Positions 34,849-44,780 are shown, counted from the first letter of the stretch. The stretch: DNA of 64,000 nt from Peptoniphilus asaccharolyticus DSM 20463 (GCF_900176115.1 NZ_FWWR01000009.1:868001-932000), one strand, 5' to 3'. Made by a program: numbers and translations. Notes: generated from the sequence alone by a model not told the origin.

Positions 34849-36913
34849 AAGCAGCTATACCTCCCATAGTTGTAGACACCGCATCTCCAAGCTTATCTGT
34901 TAATCCTTCTATCCATCCATCTAAATCAGCCGTTTCATGAACATCACCAAATGTATTATTAGCTATTACTTCAAGTTTATCAAAGCTAAAGTTTTGAATA
35001 GCCCTTCTCTCTGCTAAATCTCTTAAATATTTAACATCTTCATTTTTAACTTGAATGCCATCTTTTAAAGCTTTAGTATTTTTCTCAGTACCATTAGTCG
35101 CCTTTTTTATAGAATCTAACTCTGAAGCTTTTGGTATATTAGAAAGAAAATTAGGTTTTAAATAATTTGAAGCTTCAGAAACTTTCCTTTTTTCATTTAA
35201 TTTCTTTTCTTTTAAATCAGTTATACCTTTACTTCTCTTAGTTTGTTCAGATCTATTCTTTGCTTCTAATGCAGCCCTTTCAGATTGATTTACTGCTTTT
35301 AAATTTTCATATTGTCTATTTAAACTTTCTAGCTTATCGTCTCTTTCTTTCTTTTTTGCTGCTTCTTTCGTAGCCATATCTGCTTGAAAAGTAACATGTT
35401 CCACAGTTTCTATAGCAACCCCAGGTATGTTATTTGCAAAATTAATTAACTTGTTAACTCCATCTATAGCTCCATTTAAAAATGAGTCTATAATACCTAG
35501 TCCTTGAACTTTTAAATTCCCTAAGTTGTTTAGAATGCTATTAACTAACTCAGTTATCCCTCTAGAAATGTTTATCTTAGTCTCTTCAAACCTATTCTGA
35601 GTTTCTAAAACTTTTAGTTGAATAGACTCATAGGTAGTAAGAATCTCATCTTTCAAAATCATGTGTGCAACTTGAACACCGCCAACAGACCTAACCCAAC
35701 GAGCTAAAAACATAATAATAATTCCAATCCCGGCAGCAAACCAAAAAATTGGATTAGCTAAAATTGCCATATTTAATCCATTTTGAGCAACAGTTTGAAT
35801 CGTTGTAGCGACAGTCCAAGCACCATAAGCGGCCGCAATCCCATATAAAGTAGATTCAATAAAATCCCAATTGTTAGATATAGTATTAGCAAGTAGAATA
35901 GATTTTTCTATAATCCATCCCAATCCATTTAAAACAATCCCTAAATTTTCCATTGCATTTTGTCTAAATATCATAAAATCTTCACTATTGGCAAACTCAT
36001 TTAAACGAACAAGCACCGGCTCAAGCTTTGATACAGCCTCGTTTTTCATCTCGGTAAAAATTCTTCCCCAGGTCTTTGGAGTATTTTCAAAAGCTGAGTT
36101 GATTTCATCATAATTTGCAAAAATTGCATTCTTAACAACATCTGCAGAGAGTTTACCCTCACTTGCAAGCTCTCTAATCTTCCCGATAGGAACTCCTAAA
36201 TACTCAGCAATGTATCTTATCAATTGAGGAGATTGTTCAAAAATGGAGTTGAGTTCATCACCACGAAGAACACCTGAAGAGAGAGCTTGAGTCAATTGTA
36301 TAGAAGCATTTTTAGCCTCGTTCACACCGGTTCCGGCAGTTGCAAAAATCATATTAATAGACTCTTGAAATTTAATTACTTCCTCTAAACTACCAAAAGC
36401 CTCCTTAGCTTGCCCACCTAGCTTAGCCACTGTATTTAGTTGGTCAATATATATAGACCCCGTCTTTTGAGCCGACTCATAAATCAATTTTTGAGCTTTT
36501 ATAAATTCTTCTTCAGACTCAACCAAAGCACTAACCCTTCCCTTAGCAGAAACTAACTCATCAGACAATCCACCTAATAACTTCATTCCTGCCATAGATA
36601 CATAAGTCGCAACAACTGTCTTAATAGCCCCCGATAATTTATTAGCTCCCTTTACACCAACATTAATTGAATTATTATACTCATCCTGTGCATTTTTTGC
36701 TCTATTAGTATTATTTTCAATATCTCTTAATTGAAATTCTGCATCATCAAGAGCTTTTTTTGCAGTCTTTAAATCTTCAATATTAAACATATTGTCCGTT
36801 GCATTTTCAATTTTACTTGCACTTGCAATAACAATATTCATTGAATTAATAACATTATTTAAAACTGGAGTCATTCTGTTTTGCAAAGCAATTGTAGACT
36901 CAATTAAACCCAT
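34841..36913 (-). CDS. Tail tape measure protein
   Basis: 690 residues, the longest phage gene. Helical N-terminus (AKKALDDAEFQLRDIENNTN), the conserved tape-measure core LTQALSSGVLRGDELNSIFE then IRYIAEYLGVPIGKIRELAS (about 207-260), two membrane-type stretches (ESTLYGIAAAYGAWTVATTI, NPIFWFAAGIGIIIMFLARW) and a charged coiled coil (about 515-590). Sets tail length. Its ATG overlaps the stop of the frameshift extension upstream (TAATG). Confidence 0.88.
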   Translation of the reverse strand: MGLIESTIALQNRMTPVLNNVINSMNIVIASASKIENATDNMFNIEDLKTAKKALDDAEFQLRDIENNTNRAKNAQDEYNNSINVGVKGANKLSGAIKTVVATYVSMAGMKLLGGLSDELVSAKGRVSALVESEEEFIKAQKLIYESAQKTGSIYIDQLNTVAKLGGQAKEAFGSLEEVIKFQESINMIFATAGTGVNEAKNASIQLTQALSSGVLRGDELNSIFEQSPQLIRYIAEYLGVPIGKIRELASEGKLSADVVKNAIFANYDEINSAFENTPKTWGRIFTEMKNEAVSKLEPVLVRLNEFANSEDFMIFRQNAMENLGIVLNGLGWIIEKSILLANTISNNWDFIESTLYGIAAAYGAWTVATTIQTVAQNGLNMAILANPIFWFAAGIGIIIMFLARWVRSVGGVQVAHMILKDEILTTYESIQLKVLETQNRFEETKINISRGITELVNSILNNLGNLKVQGLGIIDSFLNGAIDGVNKLINFANNIPGVAIETVEHVTFQADMATKEAAKKKERDDKLESLNRQYENLKAVNQSERAALEAKNRSEQTKRSKGITDLKEKKLNEKRKVSEASNYLKPNFLSNIPKASELDSIKKATNGTEKNTKALKDGIQVKNEDVKYLRDLAERRAIQNFSFDKLEVIANNTFGDVHETADLDGWIEGLTDKLGDAVSTTMGGIAAYE

Positions 36914-37083
36914 TAACTCTCACCTCTTTTCGTGTCTTCAGCATACTTCTCAAGCATAGCAACATACATGGCCTGCTCCGCCTTACTCATTTTTATAAAT
37001 TCAGTTGGTCTTATTTTATATTCTGTAGCCACAAAAACATAATAAGAAAGGGAGGTTTCTAAATCCTCCCTAATTAGTTTTTT
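36913..37083 (-). other. Programmed -1 frameshift site and extension of the tail-assembly chaperone
   Basis: The upstream gene ends GTA AAA AAC TAA (stop 37076-37074), giving the classical slippery heptamer A AAA AAC (37083-37077) in phase. Six bases on is a stem GGGAGG/CCTCCC (37070-37065 and 37055-37050). A -1 slip opens 54 more codons (LIREDLETSLSYYVFVATEY, then RPTEFIKMSKAEQAMYVAML) ending at 36913, directly on the tape-measure start. This matches the gpG/gpGT arrangement of phage tail chaperones. Confidence 0.9.
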
Positions 37084-37461
37084 ACCTCATCCTTTAAATC
37101 TTTAAAAGTTTTATCTAAACCATTTATCTTGTTACATTCAGTTTGAAGTCTTTGAAACTCCTCAGCATTTAACATAGCATTTATAAGAGAGTACGAATCC
37201 ATTACACCATAAGAATCTTGTAACTCAGCATTATTTAAATCAGGATAAACAACACTGTTTATAACTATCCCTAAAAAATATTGAGATGACTTAAACTCTG
37301 CAGTTCTTCCTCTAGTTACAACAGCATTATCAGATGCCTCTAAAATCTGACTTGCTTTCATTGGTTTAATTGTCCATTTAATAGACTCCCCATTTTCATC
37401 CTTAAATCTATCACTAACAACAATTTGTTTTTCGTTAAAAGCAGAAACAACATTTTCTTTA

Positions 37462-38577
37462 GATAATTTATCATAACAAGTGCAACATAAATAAACTCAT
37501 AGCTAATCAGCTGTGTTAATATGTAAGTGACCAAACAAAACATATTAAAAGGAGTGATTAACTATGAGCTATAACCATCTTACCATAGAAGAAAGATCTT
37601 GTATTTACCAATTTTTAAATTTAGGAATGAGTATAAGGAAAATTGCACAAGCACTTAAAAGGTCACCTAGTACAATATCTAGAGAAATTAAAAGAAATTC
37701 ATCTAAGATAAAAGTTAGTAGGGGAAGTTACACTAAGTACTTTCCGATAAAGGCAAATGATAAATATATTGATAGAAGAAAAGACTGCCATAGAAAAAGT
37801 AAATTTTCTAAAGATGTTATTGATTATTTAACTGTAAAGATTAACGAACATTGGTCCCCTGAACAAATATCAAATAGAAACACAAATGAGATTCATGAAT
37901 TACCATCTACATCAACGATATATAGAATGATACACGCCAAAAAGCTGCCAAAAACTAGTATGAAAAATTTGAGAAGAAAAGCTAAATTTAAAAGGCCAGC
38001 AGAAAAAAGAGGAAAATTCAATGATAAAGGTAGAACAATTAAGAAAAGACCTAAAGAGATATACAGAAGGCAAGAATTAGGCCACTGGGAAGCAGATACA
38101 GTGGAATCAGGCAGATTAGATCATAAAAGGAAAAGTAGATGTTGTTTCGTAACTTTAGCAGAAAGAAAATCTAGATATTATATAGCAATCCTAGTTGAAA
38201 ATAGAAAGTCGGAAAGCGTAACACCAGCAATAATAAATGCATTAAAAGATTATCCAAAAGAATTAGTAAAAACAATAACCTTTGATAGAGGTAAAGAATT
38301 TTCAGAATTTGAGAAAATAGAAAAAGAATTAGGATGCAAAACTTATTTTTGTGATCCCTATTGTGCATGGCAAAAAGGTACAAATGAAAATAGTAACGGA
38401 CTTTTGAGGGAGTTTTATCCTAAGGGTATGGATTTATCAGAAGTGAATATTGATGAATTAAATTATAACTTAAGTTTAATGAATAATAGACCTAGAAAAT
38501 GTATAAAATATAAAACACCTAAAGAAGAACTTTTTGGTCTCTTACCATAGGTGTTGCATTTGATTTGACAATTCGTC
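37462..38577 (+). mobile_element. IS30-family element, copy 4 (1116 bp, intact)
   Basis: Inserted in the tail-assembly chaperone gene with a 4-bp target duplication TTTA (37458-37461 and 38578-38581). Orientation opposite to the phage gene. Confidence 0.95.
37564..38550 (+). CDS. IS30-family transposase, intact
   Basis: 328 residues, same protein sequence as the copy at 22469-23455, with intact helix-turn-helix and DDE core. No mutation relative to it is visible, which indicates a very recent insertion. Confidence 0.96.
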   Translation: MSYNHLTIEERSCIYQFLNLGMSIRKIAQALKRSPSTISREIKRNSSKIKVSRGSYTKYFPIKANDKYIDRRKDCHRKSKFSKDVIDYLTVKINEHWSPEQISNRNTNEIHELPSTSTIYRMIHAKKLPKTSMKNLRRKAKFKRPAEKRGKFNDKGRTIKKRPKEIYRRQELGHWEADTVESGRLDHKRKSRCCFVTLAERKSRYYIAILVENRKSESVTPAIINALKDYPKELVKTITFDRGKEFSEFEKIEKELGCKTYFCDPYCAWQKGTNENSNGLLREFYPKGMDLSEVNIDELNYNLSLMNNRPRKCIKYKTPKEELFGLLP

Positions 38578-38602
38578 TTTAAAAAAACCGGTTAAACTCA
38601 TC

Positions 38603-39085
38603 TTATATCATCCCTTCTAAAACATTAAATTCTTCAGGCATATCACAATCTTCAAACGTTCCTGAAATCTTTTCTTCTAAAGTATCAGCAGTTATATCAA
38701 GCTTGGCCATAACCGCCCCATCAATATTACAATCTCTAAAAATAGCAGTGTGTCTACCTGCATTAGAATTAGGATCATCATTTGTAATTTGAATATCAAA
38801 ATAAATATCCCTTCCGGTTTTCGCATACACCATTATAAGCTTTCTAAAAACATCAGTATTATAATACAAATCAGCAGACCACTTGCCCGATAATGTATTT
38901 GACCTGTTACCTTTCTTTCTTGTACCGAGCCTAGGTATTTCACTCTTTCCCTTTTCCCAATTACCCTCAAAATTCTTAAGTTGGAAAAGTAAGTATCTAC
39001 TACCTTCTATAGTTGCATAAGCAGCACCTTCAGCCCCGTGAAGCGGCTCTCTTGCATGCATAATTGGTTGATTAATATTTGACAT
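38603..39085 (-). CDS. Phage tail tube protein (XkdM-like)
   Basis: 160 residues. Pattern MHAREPLHGAEGAAYATIEG ... RLGTRKKGNRSNTLSGKWSA ... DGAVMAKLDITADTLEEKIS is typical of XkdM/contractile-tail tubes. Follows the sheath gene and ends 2 bases before the tail-assembly chaperone start. Confidence 0.88.
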   Translation of the reverse strand: MSNINQPIMHAREPLHGAEGAAYATIEGSRYLLFQLKNFEGNWEKGKSEIPRLGTRKKGNRSNTLSGKWSADLYYNTDVFRKLIMVYAKTGRDIYFDIQITNDDPNSNAGRHTAIFRDCNIDGAVMAKLDITADTLEEKISGTFEDCDMPEEFNVLEGMI

Positions 39086-39098
39086 CTATATCTCCTTT

Positions 39099-40439
39099 CT
39101 ATCTCACGTGAATTGTTTGATAAAGTTTTTGCATAGCCATTACAGGAAGCAAATAATCATGTACAACAACAGCATCCTTTTCATGACCTTTCTCAACAGT
39201 TGTATCAGAAGACTCATAATTTTCAATAGCCCCTAATTCAGTTAAAGTCTCTGCATGTTTAACAAGTTCATTCCAATAACCAATTCTTCCATCTTCATTA
39301 TTTTGAACCTTGCCCAAAAATTGTTTGTTAAATATCTTGGCACTGTCAATTGCCCTTTGGTCTAAAACTCTAATAACTTGATTCTTAGAAAAATCAACAT
39401 TTTGTGCCAAAGTAAACTCAGTAAACGAATTGACATCCTCAAGAACTCTAACTTCTTTATTTCTTTCATAAAATACAAAATAGCCGTCCTTTACAGCCTG
39501 TTCAAGTTCGCGCTTTTTAAGCTTAGTATCAATTTTATATTCTCCTGAATATAATTTATTAGTAATTGAAGCATTCACATTACATCCCGATTCATTGCCG
39601 ACAACCCAATAAACTGCTGCAGCCTCATTATCCTCATCTAAAACCCTATTAAACACATTTATAAGCCCTTTATAATTAGATTTAGTTTTATTGTTTTTAT
39701 AAACAACACACTGGAATTTTATCCCTTCATCCTCTCTCATTCTTCTTGTAAATTCTTTATATAGAAGCTTTACATCATCATCAGTCCCGGCATAACCAAT
39801 CACATTAAAATCATACTTTTCTATCTCCTCTAAATACCTGGAATGAGACTTGCCAACAACCTTGCCATTTTCACCGCCGGTCAATTTAGTCCCTGAAGTA
39901 ATTTCCAAAGATTCTCCATCAAAACTAAAATCAACTACAGAATTTCCTTCTATATTTTTCAAGTCCTTAACAAGTTGTTCAGCAACAGTTGCATCACCCA
40001 TCTTAGTAGTAATTACAAAAGCATTCTTTGTATCAACATCCTTTTCAATGATTATCATGATGTCATTACCTCGAATTCCATTGTGCTTAGCAGTAACCTT
40101 TAATTGTCCAATAGTTACACTGGCCTTTGCTCCTCCTTCATCATTTAGTCTATAAAGATATAAAGTTTTAGCACCATTCATTAAATCTCTTAAAGGTTTC
40201 ATCTTTTTATGCACATAAGAATATCCCAAAATCTCAAGAGAATCATTTTGTAAATCTTGAGGCTCAATAGTGATAATTTCCCCGGTCTTTCCCCAATCAA
40301 GTTCCAGACCAATAGTTGCATACCCTCTGTCTGAAAAAGTGTTAGAAGCTCTTGCAACCGAAACATAATTTATATATGCTCCTGGTAATATCTTGTTTTG
40401 TACTAAAAAAGTACCTCCCCCTAATGCTCCATAAGCCAT
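39099..40439 (-). CDS. Phage tail sheath protein (XkdK-like)
   Basis: 446 residues. N-terminal GGGTFLVQNKILPGAYINYV, then RGYATIGLELDWGKTGEIIT, the usual start of XkdK sheaths; C-terminal sheath core SKNQVIRVLDQRAIDSAKIF ... VHDYLLPVMAMQKLYQTIHV. Contracts to drive the tube through the cell wall. Shows that this is a myovirus-type prophage. Confidence 0.92.
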   Translation of the reverse strand: MAYGALGGGTFLVQNKILPGAYINYVSVARASNTFSDRGYATIGLELDWGKTGEIITIEPQDLQNDSLEILGYSYVHKKMKPLRDLMNGAKTLYLYRLNDEGGAKASVTIGQLKVTAKHNGIRGNDIMIIIEKDVDTKNAFVITTKMGDATVAEQLVKDLKNIEGNSVVDFSFDGESLEITSGTKLTGGENGKVVGKSHSRYLEEIEKYDFNVIGYAGTDDDVKLLYKEFTRRMREDEGIKFQCVVYKNNKTKSNYKGLINVFNRVLDEDNEAAAVYWVVGNESGCNVNASITNKLYSGEYKIDTKLKKRELEQAVKDGYFVFYERNKEVRVLEDVNSFTEFTLAQNVDFSKNQVIRVLDQRAIDSAKIFNKQFLGKVQNNEDGRIGYWNELVKHAETLTELGAIENYESSDTTVEKGHEKDAVVVHDYLLPVMAMQKLYQTIHVR

Positions 40440-40630
40440 TATTTTACCTCCCTACTATTAAACTCTTTGACTAATGTTTCAACTTCATCAAGAGTATATT
40501 CTTTATCGTCATCTAAAATGACTTTTAATAAATCTTTGTTCCAATCTAACCTTTCCGCCCTTAAAATTGAATCTTTAGAATACTTGGCATCTTCCAATTC
40601 TAATTTAGGAACATTTTTAGTCCTTGACAT
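40439..40630 (-). CDS. Hypothetical phage protein before the sheath
   Basis: 63 residues, highly charged (LDWNKDLLKVILDDDKEYTL). The position matches a small gene found before the sheath in PBSX-type phages. Overlaps the sheath start by one base. Confidence 0.5.
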   Translation of the reverse strand: MSRTKNVPKLELEDAKYSKDSILRAERLDWNKDLLKVILDDDKEYTLDEVETLVKEFNSREVK

Positions 40631-41201
40631 ATAAATTAATCTCCTTCTTAAACATCAAATCTTCTTCATCTAATTTGCCATTATTCCTTATATTTTTCTC
40701 CGGAATAACTCCTCTATTCTCTTTAGGTAAATCACTTCCCCACATGCCGGGGTTATCTTTTTGAGTAGCCTCTTTATATGGCTTTTCATCTGCATAATGA
40801 ATAATATTTTCTATCCTCATCATATACGGGTCTTTTTCAACAAATTCCTTAGTGTTGTACCTATAATTGATTGTAAAATTCACCTCAAAATCAGTATTTT
40901 TAACAGAAGCATCAAATCCATAAACACCACCAGTTTCAAGTCTAATATTCCTCATTCCATAAATAAGCCTCTGCCCAACTTCCTCTTTGATATAAGCAGT
41001 AGCATTTTGATTTAAATAAACAATATTTATAAGACTATCCACCCTATACCTTCTTTGAAACTCCAAACTAATATCCGTATTTACAATCTGCACAAAAAAG
41101 CAAGGCTCAATCAAACCTTGCTCTGTGTCCTTAATATATATATTTGTTTCAGGAAATAGCTCATCTAGTCTATTCACAACCGCTTGTAATAACTTAATCA
41201 T
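40617..41201 (-). CDS. Tail terminator-type protein (DUF6838/XkdJ-like)
   Basis: 194 residues. N-terminus LLQAVVNRLDELFPETNIYI then PCFFVQIVNTDISLEFQRRY is typical of phage tail-completion proteins. Its last 60 residues are polar and may be disordered. Lies between HK97-gp10-like and sheath genes. Confidence 0.7.
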   Translation of the reverse strand: MIKLLQAVVNRLDELFPETNIYIKDTEQGLIEPCFFVQIVNTDISLEFQRRYRVDSLINIVYLNQNATAYIKEEVGQRLIYGMRNIRLETGGVYGFDASVKNTDFEVNFTINYRYNTKEFVEKDPYMMRIENIIHYADEKPYKEATQKDNPGMWGSDLPKENRGVIPEKNIRNNGKLDEEDLMFKKEINLYVKD

Positions 41202-41671
41202 CCAAGCACCTTCCTTAATTCATTCTCAACAAACTTATCAATTTGCTTTTCAATCTTCTGTTCAGAAATCTTTAGCATAAAAACACCGGGAACCCAACCT
41301 ACGGTTTTCCCATCTCTCTTTATCCTATGTCCACTTTCAACATACGGAGCATACTCAACATTATTAACAACCTTTATAGTGTAATAACCTCCGGAATTAG
41401 TATAGCCATCAATAAACCACCCACGTCTTAAAGTTCCGCCAAGCTTACCTGTATGAGGAGTAAAACTAACCAAAGTTTCCTTGTCCGTTCCTTTATATGC
41501 AATAAAAGATACCGGTTTATCATACTGCCCAACAGGAGTATTTAACTTAACAGTTCTTAAAAGCCTTGCAGCTATGCCCTTAATAACTTTTTCAAGTATC
41601 ACATCTTGATTATCCCTTATAGAAACTAACTTATCCCTATAAGCCACTAATTCCTTAGTGCCAAAACTCAT
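41198..41671 (-). CDS. HK97 gp10-family phage protein (XkdI-like)
   Basis: 157 residues. LLRTVKLNTPVGQYDKPVSF, LRRGWFIDGYTN and VEYAPYVESGHRIKRDGKTV are characteristic of the gp10/XkdI neck proteins that sit between head connector and tail. Overlaps the next gene by 4 bases. Confidence 0.85.
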   Translation of the reverse strand: MSFGTKELVAYRDKLVSIRDNQDVILEKVIKGIAARLLRTVKLNTPVGQYDKPVSFIAYKGTDKETLVSFTPHTGKLGGTLRRGWFIDGYTNSGGYYTIKVVNNVEYAPYVESGHRIKRDGKTVGWVPGVFMLKISEQKIEKQIDKFVENELRKVLG

Positions 41672-41672
41672 T

Positions 41673-42044
41673 CTATGCCCACCTCACAAACTCTACACAA
41701 GAATACTCATTGTGAGTAGAATAAGACTTTAACCTTGCATTCATAAGATTATGAGTATATCCGTTTTGAATAACAGTTATCTTAGAATTTATTGGAATAT
41801 CTATTTCCGGAGCTATAAAAAGAGTAAAGCCGCTTTCACTCTCAGTGACAAACTCTCCTTTATTATTTTTAGCAGAAGAAAAAGACAATCTACAATCAAT
41901 ATTCTCATAAACTGTCTTCTCTTTAAACTCAGTAACCTTAGTTGTATGATCCTTAACAGACTCCCTCACAACAACACTTGCCACCCCGATATATAAATTT
42001 TCTATAGTCTGCCTATACTTTTTTACCAGCTTATCTTTCTGCAT
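41673..42044 (-). CDS. Head-closure protein (XkdH-like)
   Basis: 123 residues from MQKDKLVKKYRQTIENLYIG, chosen because GAGGCG precedes that ATG; an upstream in-frame ATG overlaps the previous gene more deeply. Beta-rich core KITVIQNGYTHNLMNARLKS fits small head-completion proteins such as XkdH. Confidence 0.65.
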   Translation of the reverse strand: MQKDKLVKKYRQTIENLYIGVASVVVRESVKDHTTKVTEFKEKTVYENIDCRLSFSSAKNNKGEFVTESESGFTLFIAPEIDIPINSKITVIQNGYTHNLMNARLKSYSTHNEYSCVEFVRWA

Positions 42045-42457
42045 GTTATCGCCTCTTTTTGCCATCTCCCCTTTAGATATCCAATCCAATACATAAGTTT
42101 TTGTTCACTCATGTCATTAATATTTGTTGAATCCTTAAGCTCAACAGAAGTATCTCCCAGTTGTACCCTCCCAACTAAACTATCAAAATCAAACTCGTCA
42201 GGAAGTTTTCCAGAAACATACATACTTTCTAAAAAACTCCCTAAAATCATTTCATACAACAGATAATATAACCTTTCAGGCACATAATCAGTATTGCAGA
42301 AATTCTTAAGCCTCATAACTTCATTAGAAGCAATAATATTTATACCAGAGTCAATACTTTCAAATCCAGTTTTCTTTAAAGTATCAAGGACTTGACTAGC
42401 ATATATACTATCAAAAAAAGGATCCATAGGTTTTAGAGTTTCAAACAACCCCATCAC
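42023..42457 (-). CDS. Head-tail connector protein
   Basis: 144 residues, mainly helical (VPERLYYLLYEMILGSFLES, QKLMYWIGYLKGRWQKEA). Position after the capsid and a small LEM-like protein fits the gp6/YqbG-type adaptor. Overlaps the closure protein start. Confidence 0.6.
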   Translation of the reverse strand: MMGLFETLKPMDPFFDSIYASQVLDTLKKTGFESIDSGINIIASNEVMRLKNFCNTDYVPERLYYLLYEMILGSFLESMYVSGKLPDEFDFDSLVGRVQLGDTSVELKDSTNINDMSEQKLMYWIGYLKGRWQKEAITCRKISW

Positions 42458-42712
42458 CTACCCTAAAAGAGCTATTAAATCAGCCTTTTTGGTAACACCA
42501 CTTCTATCAATGCCCTTTTCATCAATAAGAGCCTCTAACTCAGAAACAGTTAAATTTTTCAAATTAGATTTCTCTTCTATAACAGTTCCATTAACAACCT
42601 TAGCCGCCTTTGAATCATCTTCAATAACTACAGCCCCTAAACTTTCAAGCTGTTCTATTTTCCCTGCATCTGTAGTTGTATAAATTAAATTATCTAATCT
42701 AAGTTTCATCAT
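42458..42712 (-). CDS. Small HeH/LEM-like phage protein
   Basis: 84 residues. The C-terminal 35 residues (LKNLTVSELEALIDEKGIDR then GVTKKADLIALL) form a HeH/SAP-type helix-extended-loop-helix, which often binds nucleic acid. The N-terminus is a short beta segment. Common just after the major capsid in Firmicute phages. Confidence 0.7.
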   Translation of the reverse strand: MMKLRLDNLIYTTTDAGKIEQLESLGAVVIEDDSKAAKVVNGTVIEEKSNLKNLTVSELEALIDEKGIDRSGVTKKADLIALLG

Positions 42713-42723
42713 CTTCCCCCTTA

Positions 42724-43641
42724 TTATTCAGCGGTACAAACAAAAATTTGGTTTTCTTTATGTTTCTTAATCCATAAATCATGATACTTTCTAAAATCAA
42801 TCTTCCATGCATCCGCCTTTTGGTTCACATCAGGAGTAAACACTCTTAGCTTATCAGTCTTATTTATTGCAATAGGAACATTTTGAGGAGTTATAATCCA
42901 GTTTATATCTTTAGCTTCACTATTAGGCTTTAATCCACCTGCCTCTTGTCCTCCTGTTTTACCGTCATTAACATCATATAATGTTTTTAATCTTGCCGAT
43001 GGTACAACCCTTATAACATGCTCATCAATAGTCTTTACCTTAAAATTCAACCCACCTTGCTTAAAATCAGCAACATTAATAGACTTACTCACTTTAGGAG
43101 AATCCTCAATAAGAGCAAGAATTGAAGATGGCATTGTCAAAATAAGTTTACTATCAATCCCTATAACATCTTGAATTGCTCTTATATGCTCTCTAATCTT
43201 TGAAATTGCGTTATCAGCTGTTATAGTTATTTTCTCCGTTTTACTAGCTTTTTCAGCAATAGTTGCAATTTTAGAATATCTATAAGCATCAATTTCCGGA
43301 ATTACATGCTCAGCTTGAAATATTTTAATTAAATTAGCACTTGTCGCAACAAATCCTGATTCATCTACATCCATAGCATCAAGTTGGAATGTTCTACCTC
43401 TATCTTGAGTCATTTTATAAGTATCCCACTTAAGAGTTACTCCACCTTGAACAAATCCATTGTCCCTATCATAATTTCCAAGACCAACAGTAGACATATT
43501 TGGAATCTTAACTTCATCCCCACCATTATAAATAACTTGGCCCGCATTAGCTTCCATCCATCCACTTGTAAGCCCCTGTACCACTTGTTGATCTAATTGT
43601 TTCATCATCAATTTTGAATACTCAATTGTGTTAATTGGCAT
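42724..43641 (-). CDS. Major capsid protein
   Basis: 305 residues. QGLTSGWMEANAGQVIYNGG, GGVTLKWDTYKMTQDRGRTF, DVDESGFVATSANLIKIFQA and ITPQNVPIAINKTDKLRVFT follow the pattern of PBSX XkdG-type capsids. AGGAGAG lies before the ATG. Scaffold gene upstream, with IS30 copy 5 between them in the intergenic space. Confidence 0.88.
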   Translation of the reverse strand: MPINTIEYSKLMMKQLDQQVVQGLTSGWMEANAGQVIYNGGDEVKIPNMSTVGLGNYDRDNGFVQGGVTLKWDTYKMTQDRGRTFQLDAMDVDESGFVATSANLIKIFQAEHVIPEIDAYRYSKIATIAEKASKTEKITITADNAISKIREHIRAIQDVIGIDSKLILTMPSSILALIEDSPKVSKSINVADFKQGGLNFKVKTIDEHVIRVVPSARLKTLYDVNDGKTGGQEAGGLKPNSEAKDINWIITPQNVPIAINKTDKLRVFTPDVNQKADAWKIDFRKYHDLWIKKHKENQIFVCTAE

Positions 43642-43663
43642 AATTTACTCTCCTTTTTTAATT

Positions 43664-44780
43664 GACGAATTGTCAAATCAAATGCAACACCTATGGTAAG
43701 AGACCAAAAAGTTCTTCTTTAGGTGTTTTATATTTTATACATTTTCTAGGTCTATTATTCATTAAACTTAAGTTATAATTTAATTCATCAATATTCACTT
43801 CTGATAAATCCATACCCTTAGGATAAAACTCCCTCAAAAGTCCGTTACTATTTTCATTTGTACCTTTTTGCCATGCACAATAGGGATCACAAAAATAAGT
43901 TTTGCATCCTAATTCTTTTTCTATTTTCTCAAATTCTGAAAATTCTTTACCTCTATCAAAGGTTATTGTTTTTACTAATTCTTTTGGATAATCTTTTAAT
44001 GCATTTATTATTGCTGGTGTTACGCTTTCCGACTTTCTATTTTCAACTAGGATTGCTATATAATATCTAGATTTTCTTTCTGCTAAAGTTACGAAACAAC
44101 ATCTACTTTTCCTTTTATGATCTAATCTGCCTGATTCCACTGTATCTGCTTCCCAGTGGCCTAATTCTTGCCTTCTGTATATCTCTTTAGGTCTTTTCTT
44201 AATTGTTCTACCTTTATCATTGAATTTTCCTCTTTTTTCTGCTGGCCTTTTAAATTTAGCTTTTCTTCTCAAATTTTTCATACTAGTTTTTGGCAGCTTT
44301 TTTGGCGTGTATCATTCTATATATCGTTGATGTAGATGGTAATTCATGAATCTCATTTGTGTTTCTATTTGATATTTGTTCAGGGGACCAATGTTCGTTA
44401 ATCTTTACAGTTAAATAATCAATAACATCTTTAGAAAATTTACTTTTTCTATGGCAGTCTTTTCTTCTATCAATATATTTATCATTTGCCTTTATCGGAA
44501 AGTACTTAGTGTAACTTCCCCTACTAACTTTTATCTTAGATGAATTTCTTTTAATTTCTCTAGATATTGTACTAGGTGACCTTTTAAGTGCTTGTGCAAT
44601 TTTCCTTATACTCATTCCTAAATTTAAAAATTGGTAAATACAAGATCTTTCTTCTATGGTAAGATGGTTATAGCTCATAGTTAATCACTCCTTTTAATAT
44701 GTTTTGTTTGGTCACTTACATATTAACACAGCTGATTAGCTATGAGTTTATTTATGTTGCACTTGTTATGATAAATTATC
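43664..44780 (-). mobile_element. IS30-family element, copy 5 (1117 bp)
   Basis: Ends GACGAATTGTC and GATAATTTATC, flanked by the duplication AATT (43660-43663, 44781-44784). Inserted at the last codon of the scaffold gene, before the capsid gene. It may cut transcription between them. Confidence 0.94.
43691..44678 (-). pseudogene. IS30 transposase, frameshifted copy
   Basis: One extra T near 44300 (AGCTTTTTTGG instead of AGCTTTTTGG on the plus strand) splits the gene after residue 128. The first part (44283-44678) has the helix-turn-helix, the second (43691-44281) the whole DDE core. No other change is evident. Confidence 0.85.

Larger units (their letters stand above)
37074..38601 (-). pseudogene. 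Tail assembly chaperone (XkdN-like), split by IS30 copy 4
   Basis: Without the IS and one TTTA duplication the gene reads MSLTGFFK (38601-38578) joined to ENVVSAFNEKQIVVSDRFKD ... WTIKPMKASQILEASDNAVV and on to FKDLKDEVKN at 37074. That is about 135 residues, or about 189 with the frameshift extension. It follows the tail tube and precedes the tape measure, as expected for the chaperone that wraps the tape measure during tail assembly. The insertion after codon 8 should abolish it. Confidence 0.85.

Noticed and set aside
37358..37543. A 61-residue gene starting in IS30 copy 4
   Set aside because: It starts inside the IS end and reads the chaperone gene in the wrong frame.
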